A stretch of 64,000 bases of DNA from Zhengitettix transpicula (Eukaryota > Arthropoda > Insecta > Orthoptera > Tetrigidae), in NCBI GenBank assembly GCA_037074705.1, contig CM073595.1, positions 54,121,639-54,185,638 of the forward strand, written 5' to 3'. Shown here one piece after another: positions 37,560 to 49,726 of the stretch; the stretch's first letter is position 1, and every line of letters starts with the position of its first letter. The notes under the pieces are model-generated. The model ran no database searches. It had not been told where the DNA came from and was given only the letters and a program-made list of their open reading frames with translations. The position numbers and the translations under genes were made by a program.

Positions 37560-38260
37560 CGATGTACGCGACCGGCGTAAAGCAAGTTCCTGTGCGGGAA
37601 TCGAAAGGAACACGGTAAGAGAATTAAGCAATTCAGCGGCATGCAGGGCGCAGGTAGCCGCCATTGTGCCCGCTTGACTTTACAAATTGCCTTAAGCACG
37701 GATATTTTTAAAGTTTGCGGTTAGACCACAATAGGTCTTTGTATGGCGCGGGGGAAAGCAACACCATTGTTACGGAGGCTCTGCGGTGCCCAAACATAAA
37801 TAAACCGCGTTCACCGACAACGTGCGGCGATAAATAAAACTCTCGAATCCTCCGTCAAGTCGCACGTTCGGGAAGTAATTACGCTTCGGAACGGAAGATC
37901 TTGCTTCACAGGAACGCGTTACAACATTTGTATGCTCCCGAAAAAGTCCCAACTTTTGTTCCCGAGTTCACAGCTCGGCTGAAGAGAGGACCGTTTCCAC
38001 AATGGTGGCCTTTTTTTTTTCTCCTCATAACTTCACCTCATACATAAAGCTGGACCGGCAGAATCGCTTTCGTATGCTACACGCTTTTTTCCCCGGCTTC
38101 ACACCCTCTGCGAATCCACATCTTAGTTTCACGTGACCCCTTGGCCAATTTTTGCCGACGAGGGAAAATAATTGCCATAATTTTCCCGGCATCTGCGGAT
38201 TCGGCCATCACTAAGGTTGTGGCGACAGCTGTATTACGGATTATATTTCTGTAAATTAAC
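37560..38260. promoter_or_regulatory. CpG-richer island, possible regulatory element
   Basis: GC and CpG content are raised between 37560 and 37960 and again around 38090-38230. It contains CGACCGGCGTAAAGC, GCCGCCATTGTG, ACCACAATAGG and repeated TTTAT/CATAAA homeodomain-type sites. No open frame exceeds 60 codons. An enhancer or promoter role is inferred from composition. Confidence 0.25.
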
Positions 38261-39309
38261 TTCCATATATATAAATTTTCTATGCGTCAACCGTCGCGTG
38301 ATCTGTCGATTTTTCTCTCAACATTTGTATAACTTTCAGTCTTTTAATTTAGAGTTTTCAACCTGTTCAAGTTTACGCACTAATTTATAAAACCTCTGCC
38401 ATGATTTTGATTCAATCTTGAAAGTCCACTTGAATTATGCTTTCATCGTGAGAGCTGGCAAATCTTACTCGCACACTTCTTCCTGCACATCGTAAGTAAT
38501 AATTTCTCTGTCCGTAATTTCCTATTATTTTTTGCCTATTTTGACAGAGAGCTCCTCCTGGAATCGGATATAAATTTTATTTAACATAATTTTTATTTTC
38601 CACTACACGGAGAAAAATTTTGAGAAATTGTTTCCTTTGGCCCGATGTACCTATATAGAGCACTCGAACGTCATAACATCGCCGTTCTTACCTGTTTACA
38701 GTAGAATGTTACTAGCCACGCTAGAAAGTGAAAATTTGCGGGAATGGAACCGTTAGAAAACATCATGATCTACATCGATGTTTCAAATACTGCATGTATT
38801 TCGTATCTTCTGATTTTCATATCTGTCCGGAACACAAACCGCGGACAGCGAACTATTTTCTTTGATTTCAAAATTTAATGAGATGTGGTACTGCAATTAA
38901 GACACATTCCGAATTAGTCTTGAGGTTAAAAATAAATTTTAAAAACATAAATACGCTTTTATGACGCGAAAGATTTGGAATTTTCAATCAAAATACATCG
39001 GTAAGGAAATAGATGTAAATGACGTAGGTCAGTGATGTAGTTTTACCACCAATGTTATTAGTAAAGGGGATTAAAATAAAATCGATGTTAGGAGTTTAGG
39101 GTGTCACCTTGCCCGGGTACAAGGAAAATTATTTGAAGATGTTTTAATGAATGCATGAAGCGTATTCTGCTTAAAAACAAAGAAAGGAGAACCCTAAGTA
39201 ATGTTTATCAGCAAAATGAAACAAACAAGCTTGGTTAATAATAGCATGGGTTTCGATGCGATGAAAGATGACACGTAACAGTACGTAGATTGAGGAGGGT
39301 ATTTTTTAA
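38261..39309. other. AT-rich DNA, nothing recognised
   Basis: No gene, RNA gene or repeat was seen. Confidence 0.5.
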
Positions 39310-40090
39310 AGTGAGCGTGTTTGTGAAGTAGTGAAGCACTGCTGGACCGTGGACCCTGGAGCCCGAGGCCCGGGGGAGTATCGACCACGAGGGTTCCGTG
39401 GGTGGAGGCGCGCAGCTGCTATGATTTATACCGAGTGCGCCGCATACCTGATGCTTAATAATAACTTAACCAAACGTCGGAGGGGCATGTTCCCACATAA
39501 TCAGCGAGCCCTTCCCTCCGCTCCCCGGGATTGGGATTGGGATTGAGACGGCCAATGAGGCCGCGGACAGTCGGGGCCGGACCCGGGACCCTCGGACCCG
39601 CGGGACCCGAAACCCGAGCGCCCATGTTCTATTTTTACGGGCACGAAGCCTCGCGCGGGGCGGGAAGCGATTTCGGCCCGGCGGGGGGGAGGGGGGTCGA
39701 GGGGGGGAGGGGGCGGCTACACGAAAATGGAAGGACCCGAAACGCTGCAGTATAACTTATAATAAATGGGCTCGAGATTGTAATACGTTAGGCCCACATG
39801 GCGCGTAAATTTCCAGTAACAGATCGTTAGCGATGTAGCTTTGCTCGCGGTTACGCCGAAATATCACAATAATCGGCCGTAACGATCGCGCTCTTTAGGA
39901 AGAATAAAACGTTAGAACGTAGCCGGCGTCGGATTTTTCTAATAAATAAATTCTGCGGCGGAAACGGAAAGCAAAACGTTTCGCGTCTTAGTTTGCGTTG
40001 CCTAATCTCTTCCGCGCGGATGATCTGAGGAACGATTTGCTTCGCGAAGTGTATAATTATCACGTCCCGTACATCCTCCCCCAAAACTCC
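39310..40090. promoter_or_regulatory. Strong CpG island with G-quadruplex motif
   Basis: This is the most GC-rich part of the window. 39520-39720 is dense in CpG, with a GGGATT triplet repeat (39528-39546), CGGACCCGCGGGACC-type blocks, and four G runs of 7, 6, 7 and 5 (39683-39713) separated by A, TCGA and A. The downstream half (39760-40090) is less GC-rich but unique-looking and CpG-rich, with AATAAAAC and AATAAAT sites. Frames of 71-84 codons overlap on both strands and are probably compositional. A promoter or an enhancer of a developmental gene is plausible, but no exon is seen. Confidence 0.35.
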
Positions 40091-43039
40091 CACGACGAGT
40101 CAAATTACGACAAGGTATTAATTTTATATTTTTGTATATACTTAACAGCAGATTGAACCGCAAAATAAAACTCACAATAATACAAACAATGGTAATTATC
40201 AAATAATATATAGAATTACGACTAGCACAAAATTGACCTGTAATTTTACAACACACTGCCTAAACACTTAATTAATTTAAGAAGTATCCCTAATTATTAT
40301 TTTTATTACCTATTTTTTTGAAATACTAAAACAGGATAAAACGTACCTCTTCACTAGCATAAATTCAAACCTACTTCCAGTTGGAAGATTTTCCTGTAAC
40401 AGAGCTTCAGATAGCTTGTTGCAATATTTAAATACAGTCTTTCTGTCAACGATTTGCGCCGTGAAAAATCTCCATTTTCTTTCCGATTGCCATCGAGACA
40501 TGTATTACAATTGTCATACTCTACAGATTACTCGTGGAAGGTGCACCGACAGAAAATGTCAAAGTTTAAAAATTACTCATTATGAAAATAATTATTAATA
40601 GAGGAAATATCCCCCCCCGTGACAAGTCGCCTGAATACATACCAGAACACAGAAGGCAAAGTCGCGTTACAGTACAGAATTTCTTAAACATGTAATTTAA
40701 ATCGTTACCTACAGAACGCTTCGACACTTTTTCTCTTCGTCTTTTATTAAACCACTTTTAGGTCCCATGTCACATTTGTTGTTCGAAATATATGTTTGGA
40801 AAATAAACCGAAAGTATAATAATAACAAAATTAAGTAGTTCTCGCTTTTCCTGAGTACGGCAAAGCCATGAAATAATTTATTTTATTGTCAGAACGTCGC
40901 TAAATGAATATTTTATTATCACTTGATATAATACTTATTCCTCATTTAATTTCCTATGAAATGATTATTTTCCAATAATGCACTAGTGAAATAATAGTTC
41001 CGATTTAAGTTATAAATAATTTCTCAATGAATTGAATTGATCACATTTTACCCTGGAGCGAATTAATGCCCGTATCTCGGATTCTGTAATTAATCCGCTT
41101 TCTTTCCAAATAAATAAGGTTGACAGTGGTTCAATCGTATTTATCCGTTAATTAAAAAATATTCTATTTCTAAGTAAGATAAAACTAATGCATTAAAATT
41201 ATATCGGTGATGTAATTCTTAATCTGTTAAAAATTTTCCGTCAAGGAGAACGATTAGACAAAGCCGAAGAATTAGACGAAATCACTTAATCGAAATACCG
41301 TAATTACACTTTGAACAATGATAACTGGATATGGTTTAAATTCTTCGAAACATAATTTGGGTCTAAAAATGATTATGAATTCTAACTGTAGAATGAATGG
41401 TTAAATATTGAAATACATTTTGGATAAAATCGTAGTGTTGATCTAAACTTGCAGGTTCAGCTTTGGGTTATTTCGTTTGTAGCACATAAAGGTGTAATAA
41501 ATAAATTAAGTGATGATGCGGACTGGTGAATACTCAAAAAACTGTAAAAGGGATCAGAAAGAGTAAAACAATTATAAATGATGTATTTAATTAATAAATT
41601 ATAAAATTAAATGGTAAAGATTTTACAAAACAACAATCCTCCTTGGTAGAAAAATTAATTTAGAAATAAGAGAAGTTAGCAATGATGTTTCCATCAATCG
41701 TAACCTTTTCTGAAAAATTTTAAACAAATATGTTCTCTGATTGCGAGGTGGCGTTTTCTGCCATTTACAACATATATCTGATGCTAATGGCAGTCTTTTA
41801 TGCCTGAATCGTAGTTGTAATCTACATTTCAAACCATAATTTTGTAAAAAAAAATTGTGTTTATAGAAAATACAGAATAGTGTAATGGTTTCAGTAACAC
41901 AATAATTTGCTAATACAATATAACACTTCAGTTTCTTGAAATATCTCAGTATTATTTTATATGAGGTTCCCTGTAAAATTGAATTAATGATGAGTGGAAC
42001 ACCAAAGCATCGATACATTTAATTCCATAATTATTAATATTTATTTTTCTTATTTATCAATTATTTCTAAACTTATTACTGGAAGATTATATCCAACTAG
42101 CAGTCTCATGAATCTTACTCAAATGAACTATACGGCTAATAAATACGATAAAGTTGAAATACTCATTCATTAAAACAATTCAAATATCGATTCCGAAGAT
42201 GTTTGAACACAGCCTAATATGTGTCTGTGTCAGAGAATTTTTAACGTAATTTGATGCTAGATTTCCTAACATATCCAAATACATGCGGGGGAATGACTGG
42301 TACATGTATTTATAATGCTAAAAAGTTTTGACCAGTTTCAACTACCTGCAGATAAGTAATGACATATTGAAGCAATGCATTCTTGGAGGTGCAAATGAAC
42401 TGATAAGAACATTTCAGTGAGCATTCTGTATTTATTTCTATGTGTAAGAGAGTAGTTTGAAACGCATAGGTGATTCAGAAATAAACATGTACTATCAGAG
42501 GATCTGAAAAGTATTCTCTATTTTTTTTCTGATGCTGACAATCATCGTTGTCAATTGAGTATCCTTTAACGTACGATGAAAACCATCACTGTCATTCACT
42601 GAATGAAATTATCTGATTATCTTTCTACGCTACAACTTTATTGCTAGGCATACTGCAATATTATTTAATTTTTACTAACGCATGGCTGACGAAACATCCC
42701 ACTAGTTACATAGTAAATAAAAGAAGTCGAATTCCGTCGGTTCTGCTCTTTTGAAAAGTGCCCGCAAACCAAATATGCCTAGCGTTGCATATTTTATGTC
42801 AGAAACCTCGCTTCTAGAAAAGTACAAGTTTCAGACAAATCGGTCTATTAGTGCGTTCTAATGTTGAAAATCACCAGAATCGAATACGACGTATCTAAGA
42901 AACGCTTAGCCATAGTCAGCAAAATTCCTCAATATTAAAAACTAATCAACAGCGTTATTGAAGTAAATATCTACTTTACTTATCTTTCTGGTGCATAAGG
43001 AAACGTTGTTTGTTCCAAAAAGTAAAGTAATATCGGCAC
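40091..43039. other. AT-rich DNA, nothing recognised
   Basis: The longest frame (131 codons, minus strand, 41623-42018) is rich in Leu, Phe, Ile and Lys, as AT-rich chance frames are, and shows no domain. No repeat family was identified. Confidence 0.5.
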
Positions 43040-43643
43040 TGTATCTGAGTGTTTGATAATCGTATGTTGCTGTGCTGTGCTCGTTAACGTCGCTCGCAGC
43101 TGCCATCGGCCGTAGCCTAGAAAAAAATAAAACGCTAAAGGTGGGAAATTGAAATAAATAATTAAAGCGAGAAGGACGTAACGTATTTGAATTGATTGAT
43201 GCGACGGGGGTTAATTGAGTTGCAGATACGGAGCGGAGCGGAGAGGAGCCCGGAGACTGGAGACTGGAGACCGGAGACGCGCCTCTGGAAGACTTGATTT
43301 TGAAGTTCTTCCGAAGGCGGGGAGAGGGGCGATAACAGTTAATTGCGCCGTAGCAGGTATAAAATATACGGTGGGTCTGGCAGCTGAAACCCCTAGCTAT
43401 TCTGTTATTGGATTTTTTGCTCGGAGCTGCCATAAAAAGCCTCTGCGGTTCGCCAGTTGCTCGCTTATTGGTGAGAGCGGCCATCGCCAGCACATGGCGC
43501 CATATTGCCCGCCTTATGACGGAGACACGTGTTACCAGCAGAAATCGCTTGTCTCCGATACGGAGCTCAATCCGCAAAAAGGAACGCCGCTTATTAAAAA
43601 CTGAATTCCGGGCTTCGACACCGTCACACTTCCCTGAACGCAA
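42942..43643 (-). CDS. Longest open frame (233 codons), probably fortuitous
   Basis: The minus strand stays open for 233 codons across a GC-richer island at 43040-43640. The translation is rich in Arg, Ser and Ala with no recognisable domain, no signal peptide and no repeated motif except a short Ser/Pro-rich stretch at about residues 120-150. A 129-codon frame on the opposite strand (43215-43604) overlaps it, which is typical of GC-rich islands with few stop codons. If real, it would be an intronless unknown protein. I favour non-coding. Confidence 0.12.
   Translation of the reverse strand: MRSGKCDGVEARNSVFNKRRSFLRIELRIGDKRFLLVTRVSVIRRAIWRHVLAMAALTNKRATGEPQRLFMAAPSKKSNNRIARGFSCQTHRIFYTCYGAINCYRPSPRLRKNFKIKSSRGASPVSSLQSPGSSPLRSVSATQLTPVASINSNTLRPSRFNYLFQFPTFSVLFFSRLRPMAAASDVNEHSTATYDYQTLRYSADITLLFGTNNVSLCTRKISKVDIYFNNAVD
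43040..43640. promoter_or_regulatory. CpG-richer island, possible regulatory element
   Basis: Raised GC and CpG, with a short GGAGACT/GGAGACC tandem run (about 43252-43280), a TATA-like GGTATAAAATATA at about 43355 and several CCATAAA/TTTATGG/CTTATGA sites. GCCATAAAAAGCC at about 43428 and GCCTTATGACG at 43512 are caudal/Abd-B-like in form. A regulatory role is inferred; no gene can be linked. Confidence 0.25.
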
Positions 43644-44068
43644 ACCAAAACAAACGATAATTAATAGCGCTGTCCTATACTAAAAAAAACATATATATTC
43701 CTCGCATATGGAAATACTTAAACGGCAAACTGATTGTCAATAATACAAATGACAGTAACTTTATAATAATAATAATTTGTATTGGTAATATTTTTTATAC
43801 CACTTACGAAGAGCTTCAAAGTTGAGCTACGTATTTCAAAAAGTCTAGTTGCATCTCAATTTAAGCATATTTTAATGAAACGTTTGTGGAACTGACTAGT
43901 CAGGTTCATTCAAATTAAAATGAATAAAAATCACAACTAATAATTTATTATCAAATTGGTACCCATTCACGTTTCACGCAGATTTTTTTTTCAATTTTCT
44001 AAGAAATGTCATCGTAAAAAAAATGCAAATAGCACATGTTAATAAAGAGCCTATAAACAAAGAAATAA
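43641..44068. other. AT-rich DNA, nothing recognised
   Basis: No feature was identified between the GC-rich island and the SINE fragment. Confidence 0.5.
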
Positions 44069-44215
44069 TGGTGGTTTAATGTATAACGGTCACATTCTCG
44101 CATCAGTGAGACCCCAGGTTCGAATCTCGTCATCAACTAGACCGATCCCGCTGTAGTCGATCGACGCGTTTGAATATCTCATCAAGGGAAGGCAGAAAAA
44201 TAATCGGAAATAAAG
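44069..44215 (+). mobile_element. tRNA-derived SINE fragment
   Basis: GGTGGTTTAATGTATAACGGTC (about 44070-44091) resembles an A box and AGGTTCGAATCTC (about 44115-44128) a B box. The tRNA-like arms cannot be completed. It is probably an old member of the family also seen at 45033 and 63861. Confidence 0.45.
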
Positions 44216-45032
44216 AAAAAAAATGTAGACTCATTACCTTTAACTCGAATCATTCCTACTGAAACATCGCAATAAACATAAACGTCGAAATAAACAAACA
44301 GGAAAACTGGGTTAGTCATATCAAAGGAATTAGAATAATTAAATTTTATCATATATTCCACGAAGTAATGAACTTATTCTTATTGTTCAAAATCTGTATA
44401 TGACAAAGCTAAATTCAGTTAAGAAATGACATGTAAAAGACTTTAAAAATTAGCGAAAAATTTCATTTTATGTTAGCTATCCGAAAAGGATCCCATTTGG
44501 GGGGGGGGGGAATCCATAAAATTAAATATTAATTACTTTAACTGCAAGTTTGCTCCGAGAACTAATTTATGTCTCTGAGAAATTTCTGAACAGCAACAAC
44601 AATTTCCTCAACTTTATTTTACCAAGCTCAAATCCATAATTATACAAAGGTCTAATATTTTCATGAATAAATGTGATGTATCAAACCAAAACTTCAATTT
44701 CCCAGAATTTATTCTACTTTTAACGTAGTATTATAAATTTTTATTCGGCGACCCGCATCCTTCGTTCCATTTTGTAATGTTCCAGTAATGTTCGGTCCAG
44801 AAATAAAATCTCTTAATATTCCAGTATTTATGTTTTTAAAAAATTCACAAACTTGTGTACATATGTCGTTTAGCGATATACACGTTTTGGTATGACTCAA
44901 AAATAAACTACGGGTAAGTGAGAGTAGGTAGAAAAATTATGAAACATTGTCTTAACTAAAATACACAAAAATAGAACCAAGGACTGGGTAAAGAAGAAAA
45001 TTGTTACTTTTCCTGAGGTGGAAATAAATTCT
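44216..45032. other. AT-rich DNA with a 12-base G run
   Basis: A run of 12 G lies at 44499-44510. Nothing else was recognised. Confidence 0.5.
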
Positions 45033-45230
45033 GACCTGCGGTGGTATAGTGGTCAGCATTGCATCACAGAGGTCCCGTGTTCAAGACCCGGCAGTGGCAT
45101 GGATGGTTGTGCTCGTCATGAGACTGATAAATCTGAACTTGTTAAAATATTATTGAAACAACCTCTGGGAAACCTATTTCGGCTTTGAAAATTAACTTCC
45201 TCGTTCTTATTTTCTATTTTCCCTCATTTA
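45033..45230 (+). mobile_element. tRNA-derived SINE
   Basis: An A-box-like TGGTATAGTGGTC (45042-45054) and a B-box-like GTGTTCAAGAC (45077-45087) lie in a head of about 60 bases, with only CTGC/GCAG pairing at the acceptor position. The body continues with GACTGATAAATCTG and AACCTCTGGGAAACC. The 5' CCTGYGGTGGT wording is shared with 63861. It is not a functional tRNA. Confidence 0.6.
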
Positions 45231-46677
45231 AAGCCTCAAGTATGCTTTCTCCGAAACGTTTACCGTCTAATTCAGTGTTTCACAACAGGGGCGCACGCCC
45301 CACAGGGGGGCAATTTGAATGTTCAGGGGGGCAATTTCGAAATGAGCTCTTCTAAAATTTAAAACCGCTAGCTATGATTTAACTGATACAAAAGGAAAAA
45401 TTGTTGGTATCTCAATTTGAAATAAGCATTTGGTAAGTTTGGGGCTTGACGTAGAGCCACGCTTGAAAGATGGGAGTAATATCAACTACGATGAACTCTA
45501 AGAGTATATTTTACTATGTCTAGTGAAGGAGTAGTACGTACTGTAATGCTATGGCATGCGCTAAGTGATTGTCTACTGCAGTCTCCGCGTGTTACACGAA
45601 AGAAGGCAAGAGCTTGAATGTGCGATAGGTTTAGCGACGTCAGATTAAAACTAATTATTACTTTCTTTATGCACAGAATTATTACTATAAAAGAACAGTG
45701 ACACACAAGTTAAAACAAGGCTTCTTGAGGAAATAATTCAACTTTTTAATATAAAAGAATATGTCACATAGGAGGGCATTAGAAAGGCGTAGGTGGGGTA
45801 TGGTAAAAAAATGTTGAGAAACACTAGTGTAATTTCTCCTCTTAACTTGAGAAGTTATTATTTGACGCCTTTCTATTCTTTTAAGGAAAACACAACACAT
45901 CCAACCTTATCTTTAAAGTTTTAGTGTCAAAAAAGTTATAGAAGAGCTCGTTCCCGTGTCTTGCAAGGCTGCCGACAATTCATAGATTATTCAGGGCTTT
46001 ATTAATGAATTATCCTGACGAAAACGACCCGTTCTCCTATGTTGCTTCCATTTTGTAACGCTAAGAGTATAAGAGGGGACCATAAGCGGCGCGTTACATA
46101 AACTACATAATAAGAGACGTCTGACACATAGCGTATCATTAGCAGCTATGCCAACTCTTTCTTTTTCAATTATGGCCTCCATTATATGAATTAGCCTTTC
46201 AATCTGAACGCTGTGTTTGATCTTTCCTATGTTCGGTGCTATTGTACGCCATACTTAACCTGCCACTTTACACCCTTGCCCCATCTATTCCGGCAATAAG
46301 CTCTCGACGTTTCCAATCTCTCCGACATCACATTCAGCGATGTACTATCTACTTCATCTTAAGCTGGACGATATGATTTGCGCCTTTACACTGATAACAA
46401 AAATTATATATTATTATTAATCAGTTGTTTCATTTCATCTCTCCTAGTTACCCATATACGTCACTAAATCTGAATGAAATGTCCACTCGAACCTCTAGCT
46501 TTGATCCCCTAACAGTTATTCGATACGTAAACAATTCAGAAACCCAAAAGCACGTCGATATTAGGTTTGCATTTAAATGACGCCTTACAATGATCAAAAT
46601 TACTGTAAGACTGGCGTTTCCGTATTTACACTTGCCGTCAAATTATAAATTAAACAATAATAATGGATGCACGTTGA
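45231..46677. other. Mixed DNA, nothing recognised
   Basis: A short internal duplication of GGGGGGCAATTTGAA/GGGGGGCAATTTCGA lies near 45305-45340. Otherwise no gene or repeat family was identified up to the start of the Helitron array. Confidence 0.5.
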
Positions 46678-49600
46678 TCTTATAAATAAAAAAGAGTGTA
46701 TGTATGTTTGTATGTTTGTTTGTTTGTATGTTTGTTTGTATGTTTGTATGTTCGTTATACAAAACTACACCGGTAGAGCAAATTTCACCAAATTTCGTAC
46801 ACGTGTTCTTTACGACCAGGAAACAAACACTGTCGGGGTGAGACATGTCTACCACCCCCAGAAGCGGGGGTGCACGGGGGTTGAAATATTTAAACATGCT
46901 AAAACAGCCGATATTTTAGTCGGATAATAATTTTTAGGGGTCCAAGATATTGATGGTGTTTCTACCGATGTTTTCTGAATATAATTTTCATCCCCTACAC
47001 CCTGGGGAAAGAGCACCCCTAGCGTTTGGGGTGGAGAATACAAATCTATACCGTTGGTTAAAATTTCACCAAATTTCGTGCACGTGTTCTTTGCGACCAG
47101 GAAACAAACACTGTCGGGGTGAGACGCGCCTACCACCCCCAGAAGCGGGGGTGGACGGGGGTGGAAATACTTAAACATGCTGAAACAGCTGATATTTTAG
47201 TCGGATAATATTTTTTAGGGGTCCAAGATATTTATGGTGTTTCTACCGATGTTTTCTGAATATAATTTTCATCCCCAACACCCTGGGAAAAGGGCACCCT
47301 TAGGGTTTGGGGTGGAGAATACAAATCTATACCGGTGGATCAAATTTCACCAAATTTCGTACACGTGTTCTTTACGACCAGGAAACAAACACTGTCGGGG
47401 TGAGACATGTCTACCACCCCCAGAAGCGGGGTTGCACGGGGGTTGAAATATTTAAACATGCTAAAACAGCCGATATTTTAGTCGGATAATAATTTTTAGG
47501 GGTCCAAGATATTGATGGTGTTTCTACCGATGTTTTCTGAATATAATTTTCATCCCCTACACCCTGGGGAAAGAGCACCCCTAGCGTTTGGGGTGGAGAA
47601 TACAAATCTATACCGTTGGTTAAAATTTCACCAAATTTCGTGCACGTGTTCTTTGCGACCAGGAAACAAACACTGTCGGGATGAGACGCGCCTACCACCC
47701 CCAGAAGCGGGGGTGGACGGGGGTGGAAATATTTGAACATGCTAAAACAGTCGATATTTCAGTCGGATAAATATTTTTAGGGTTCCAAGATATTTATAGT
47801 CTTTCCACTGATGATATCTGAATATAATTTTCAACCTCTACACCCTGGGGAAAGAGCACCCCTAGCGTTTGGGGTGGAGAATACAAATCTACACCGCTGG
47901 AGCAAATTTCACCAAATTTCGTACACGTGTTCTTTGCGACCAGGAAAACAACACTGTTGGGGTCAGACGCGTCTACCAACCCCAGAAGCGGGGGTGGACG
48001 GGAGTTGAAATACTTAAACATGCTGAAACAGCTGATATTTTAGTCGGATAATATTTTTTAGGGGTCCAAGATATTTATGGTGTTTCTACCGATGTTTTCT
48101 GAATATAATTTTCATCCCCAACACCCTGGGAAAAGGGCACCCTTAGGGTTTGAGGTGGAGAATACAAATCTATACCGGTGGATCAAATTTCACCAAATTT
48201 CGTACACGTGTTCTTTACGACCAGGAAACAAACACTGTCGGGGTGAGACATGTTTACCACCCCCAGAAGCGGGGGTGCACGGGGGTTGAAATATTTAAAC
48301 ATGCTAAAACAGCCGATATTTTAGTCGGATAATAATTTTTAGGGGTCCAAGATATTGATGGTGTTTCTACCGATGTTTTCTGAATATAATTTTCATCCCC
48401 TACACCCTGGGGAAAGAGCACCCCTAGCGTTTGGGGTGGAGAATACAAATCTATACCGTTGGATCAAATTTCACCAAATTTCGTACACGTGTTCTTTGCG
48501 ACCAGGAAAACAACACTATCGGGGTGAGACGCGCCTACCACCCCCTGAAGTGGGAGTGGACGGGGGTTGAAATATTTGAACATGCTAAAACAGTCGATAT
48601 TTCTGTCGGATAAATATTTTTAGGGGTCAAAGATATTTATAGTCTTTCCACTGATGATATCTGAATATAATTTTCAACCTCTACACCCTGGGGAAAGAAC
48701 ACCCCTAGCGTTTGGGGTGGAGAGTACAAATCTACACCGCTGGAGCAAATTTCACCAAATTTCGTACACGGGTTCTTTGCGACCAGGAAAACAACACTGT
48801 CGGAGTGAGATGCGCCTACCACCTCCAGAAGCGGGGGTGGACGGGGGTGGAAATATTTGAACATGCTAAAACAGCCGATATTTTAGTCGGATAATAATTT
48901 TTAGGGGTCCAACATATTTATGGAGTTTCTACCAATGTTTTCAGAATATAATTTTCATCCCCTACACCCTGGGAAAAGGGCACCCTTAGGGTTTGGGGTG
49001 GAGAATACAAGTCTATACCGGTGGATCAAATTTCACCGAATTTCGTACACGGGTTCTTTGCGACCAGGAAAACAACACTGTCGAGGTGAGACGCGTCTAC
49101 CAACCCCAGAAGCGGGGGTGGACGGGGGTTGAAATACTTAAACATGCTAAAACAGCAGGTATTAGATTTGGATAAATATTTTCGGGGTCAAAGATATTGA
49201 TTGTGTTTCTACCGATGTTATCTGAATATAATATTCATCTCCTACGCCCTGGGAAAAGGGCACCCTTAGGGTTTGGGGTGGAGTTGCTTTACAGAAAAAT
49301 AACGCGAATACAACCGAGTTTGGAGTCAAATCGAAGGTTATGGATGTCAGTGAGTTTACTTCGGATAAATATTTTTAATTGCCCATTTAACCCGAAAGGG
49401 TGGGGGTTGGAAGGGGAGATAAATAGTCAGTTCTTGCGCGTTCTTGGAGGAGAATTACGTGGATACTATTTCAACGGATTTTGTTGAAAATATAAATCCC
49501 TTTAGACATTAGCGGTGAGCTTGCTTAGGGCTGGGGGTGAGAATTGTCTATTATTCTAAAATTGCCAAAATGTTATGTGTTTATGGGTAAACTAGATTTA

Positions 49601-49726
49601 TAGTGTTTCTACCGATGTGATATGAGTAAAAATTCAACCCTTTCCACCACGGGAAAGTAGCATATTTAGGGGTGGTGTTGTTCATACTATTTTATCGATG
49701 TTGTTTCCATTAATAACGACGTTTAA
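46678..49726 (+). mobile_element. Helitron A: 5' end plus expanded 281-bp array, no own 3' end
   Basis: The element begins A|TCTTATAAATAAAAAAGAG followed by a TGTATGTTTGTATG run, matching the 5' ends at 51875 and 57902. The 281-bp array follows (46759-49287), then about 440 bases of Helitron body (AAATAACGCGAATACAACCG, ATGGATGTCAGTGAG) up to a second 5'-type end at 49727. No CTAG terminus occurs in this segment. No Rep/helicase is encoded. The short frames repeated in each unit are by-products of the repeat. Confidence 0.7.
46759..49287 (+). repeat. Nine tandem units of exactly 281 bp
   Basis: The marker AATTTCACCA starts at 46781, 47062, 47343, 47624, 47905, 48186, 48467, 48748 and 49029 (AATTTCACCG in the last), eight consecutive intervals of exactly 281. 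Units differ by substitutions and compensating changes and sort into types: AGACATGT is in units 1, 3 and 6, and CTTTCCACTGATGATATC is in units 4 and 7 (47801 and 48644, 843 apart). Because 281 is not a multiple of three, no frame crosses the array. The 60-74-residue frames in each unit share sequence only because the DNA does. Confidence 0.95.

Noticed and set aside
39528..39546. Telomere-like repeat (GGGATT)3
   Set aside because: Only three units, and the usual insect telomere unit is TTAGG; this is local simple sequence in a CpG island.
45033..45092. Functional tRNA gene
   Set aside because: A and B boxes are present but the cloverleaf cannot be completed; the 5' wording recurs at 63861 as a dispersed repeat.
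46950..49175. Repeated 60-74-residue open frames in the 281-bp units that look like a conserved protein family
   Set aside because: Conservation follows the DNA repeat, frames occur on both strands, 281 is not a multiple of three so the frame is lost at each unit, and there is no known domain.
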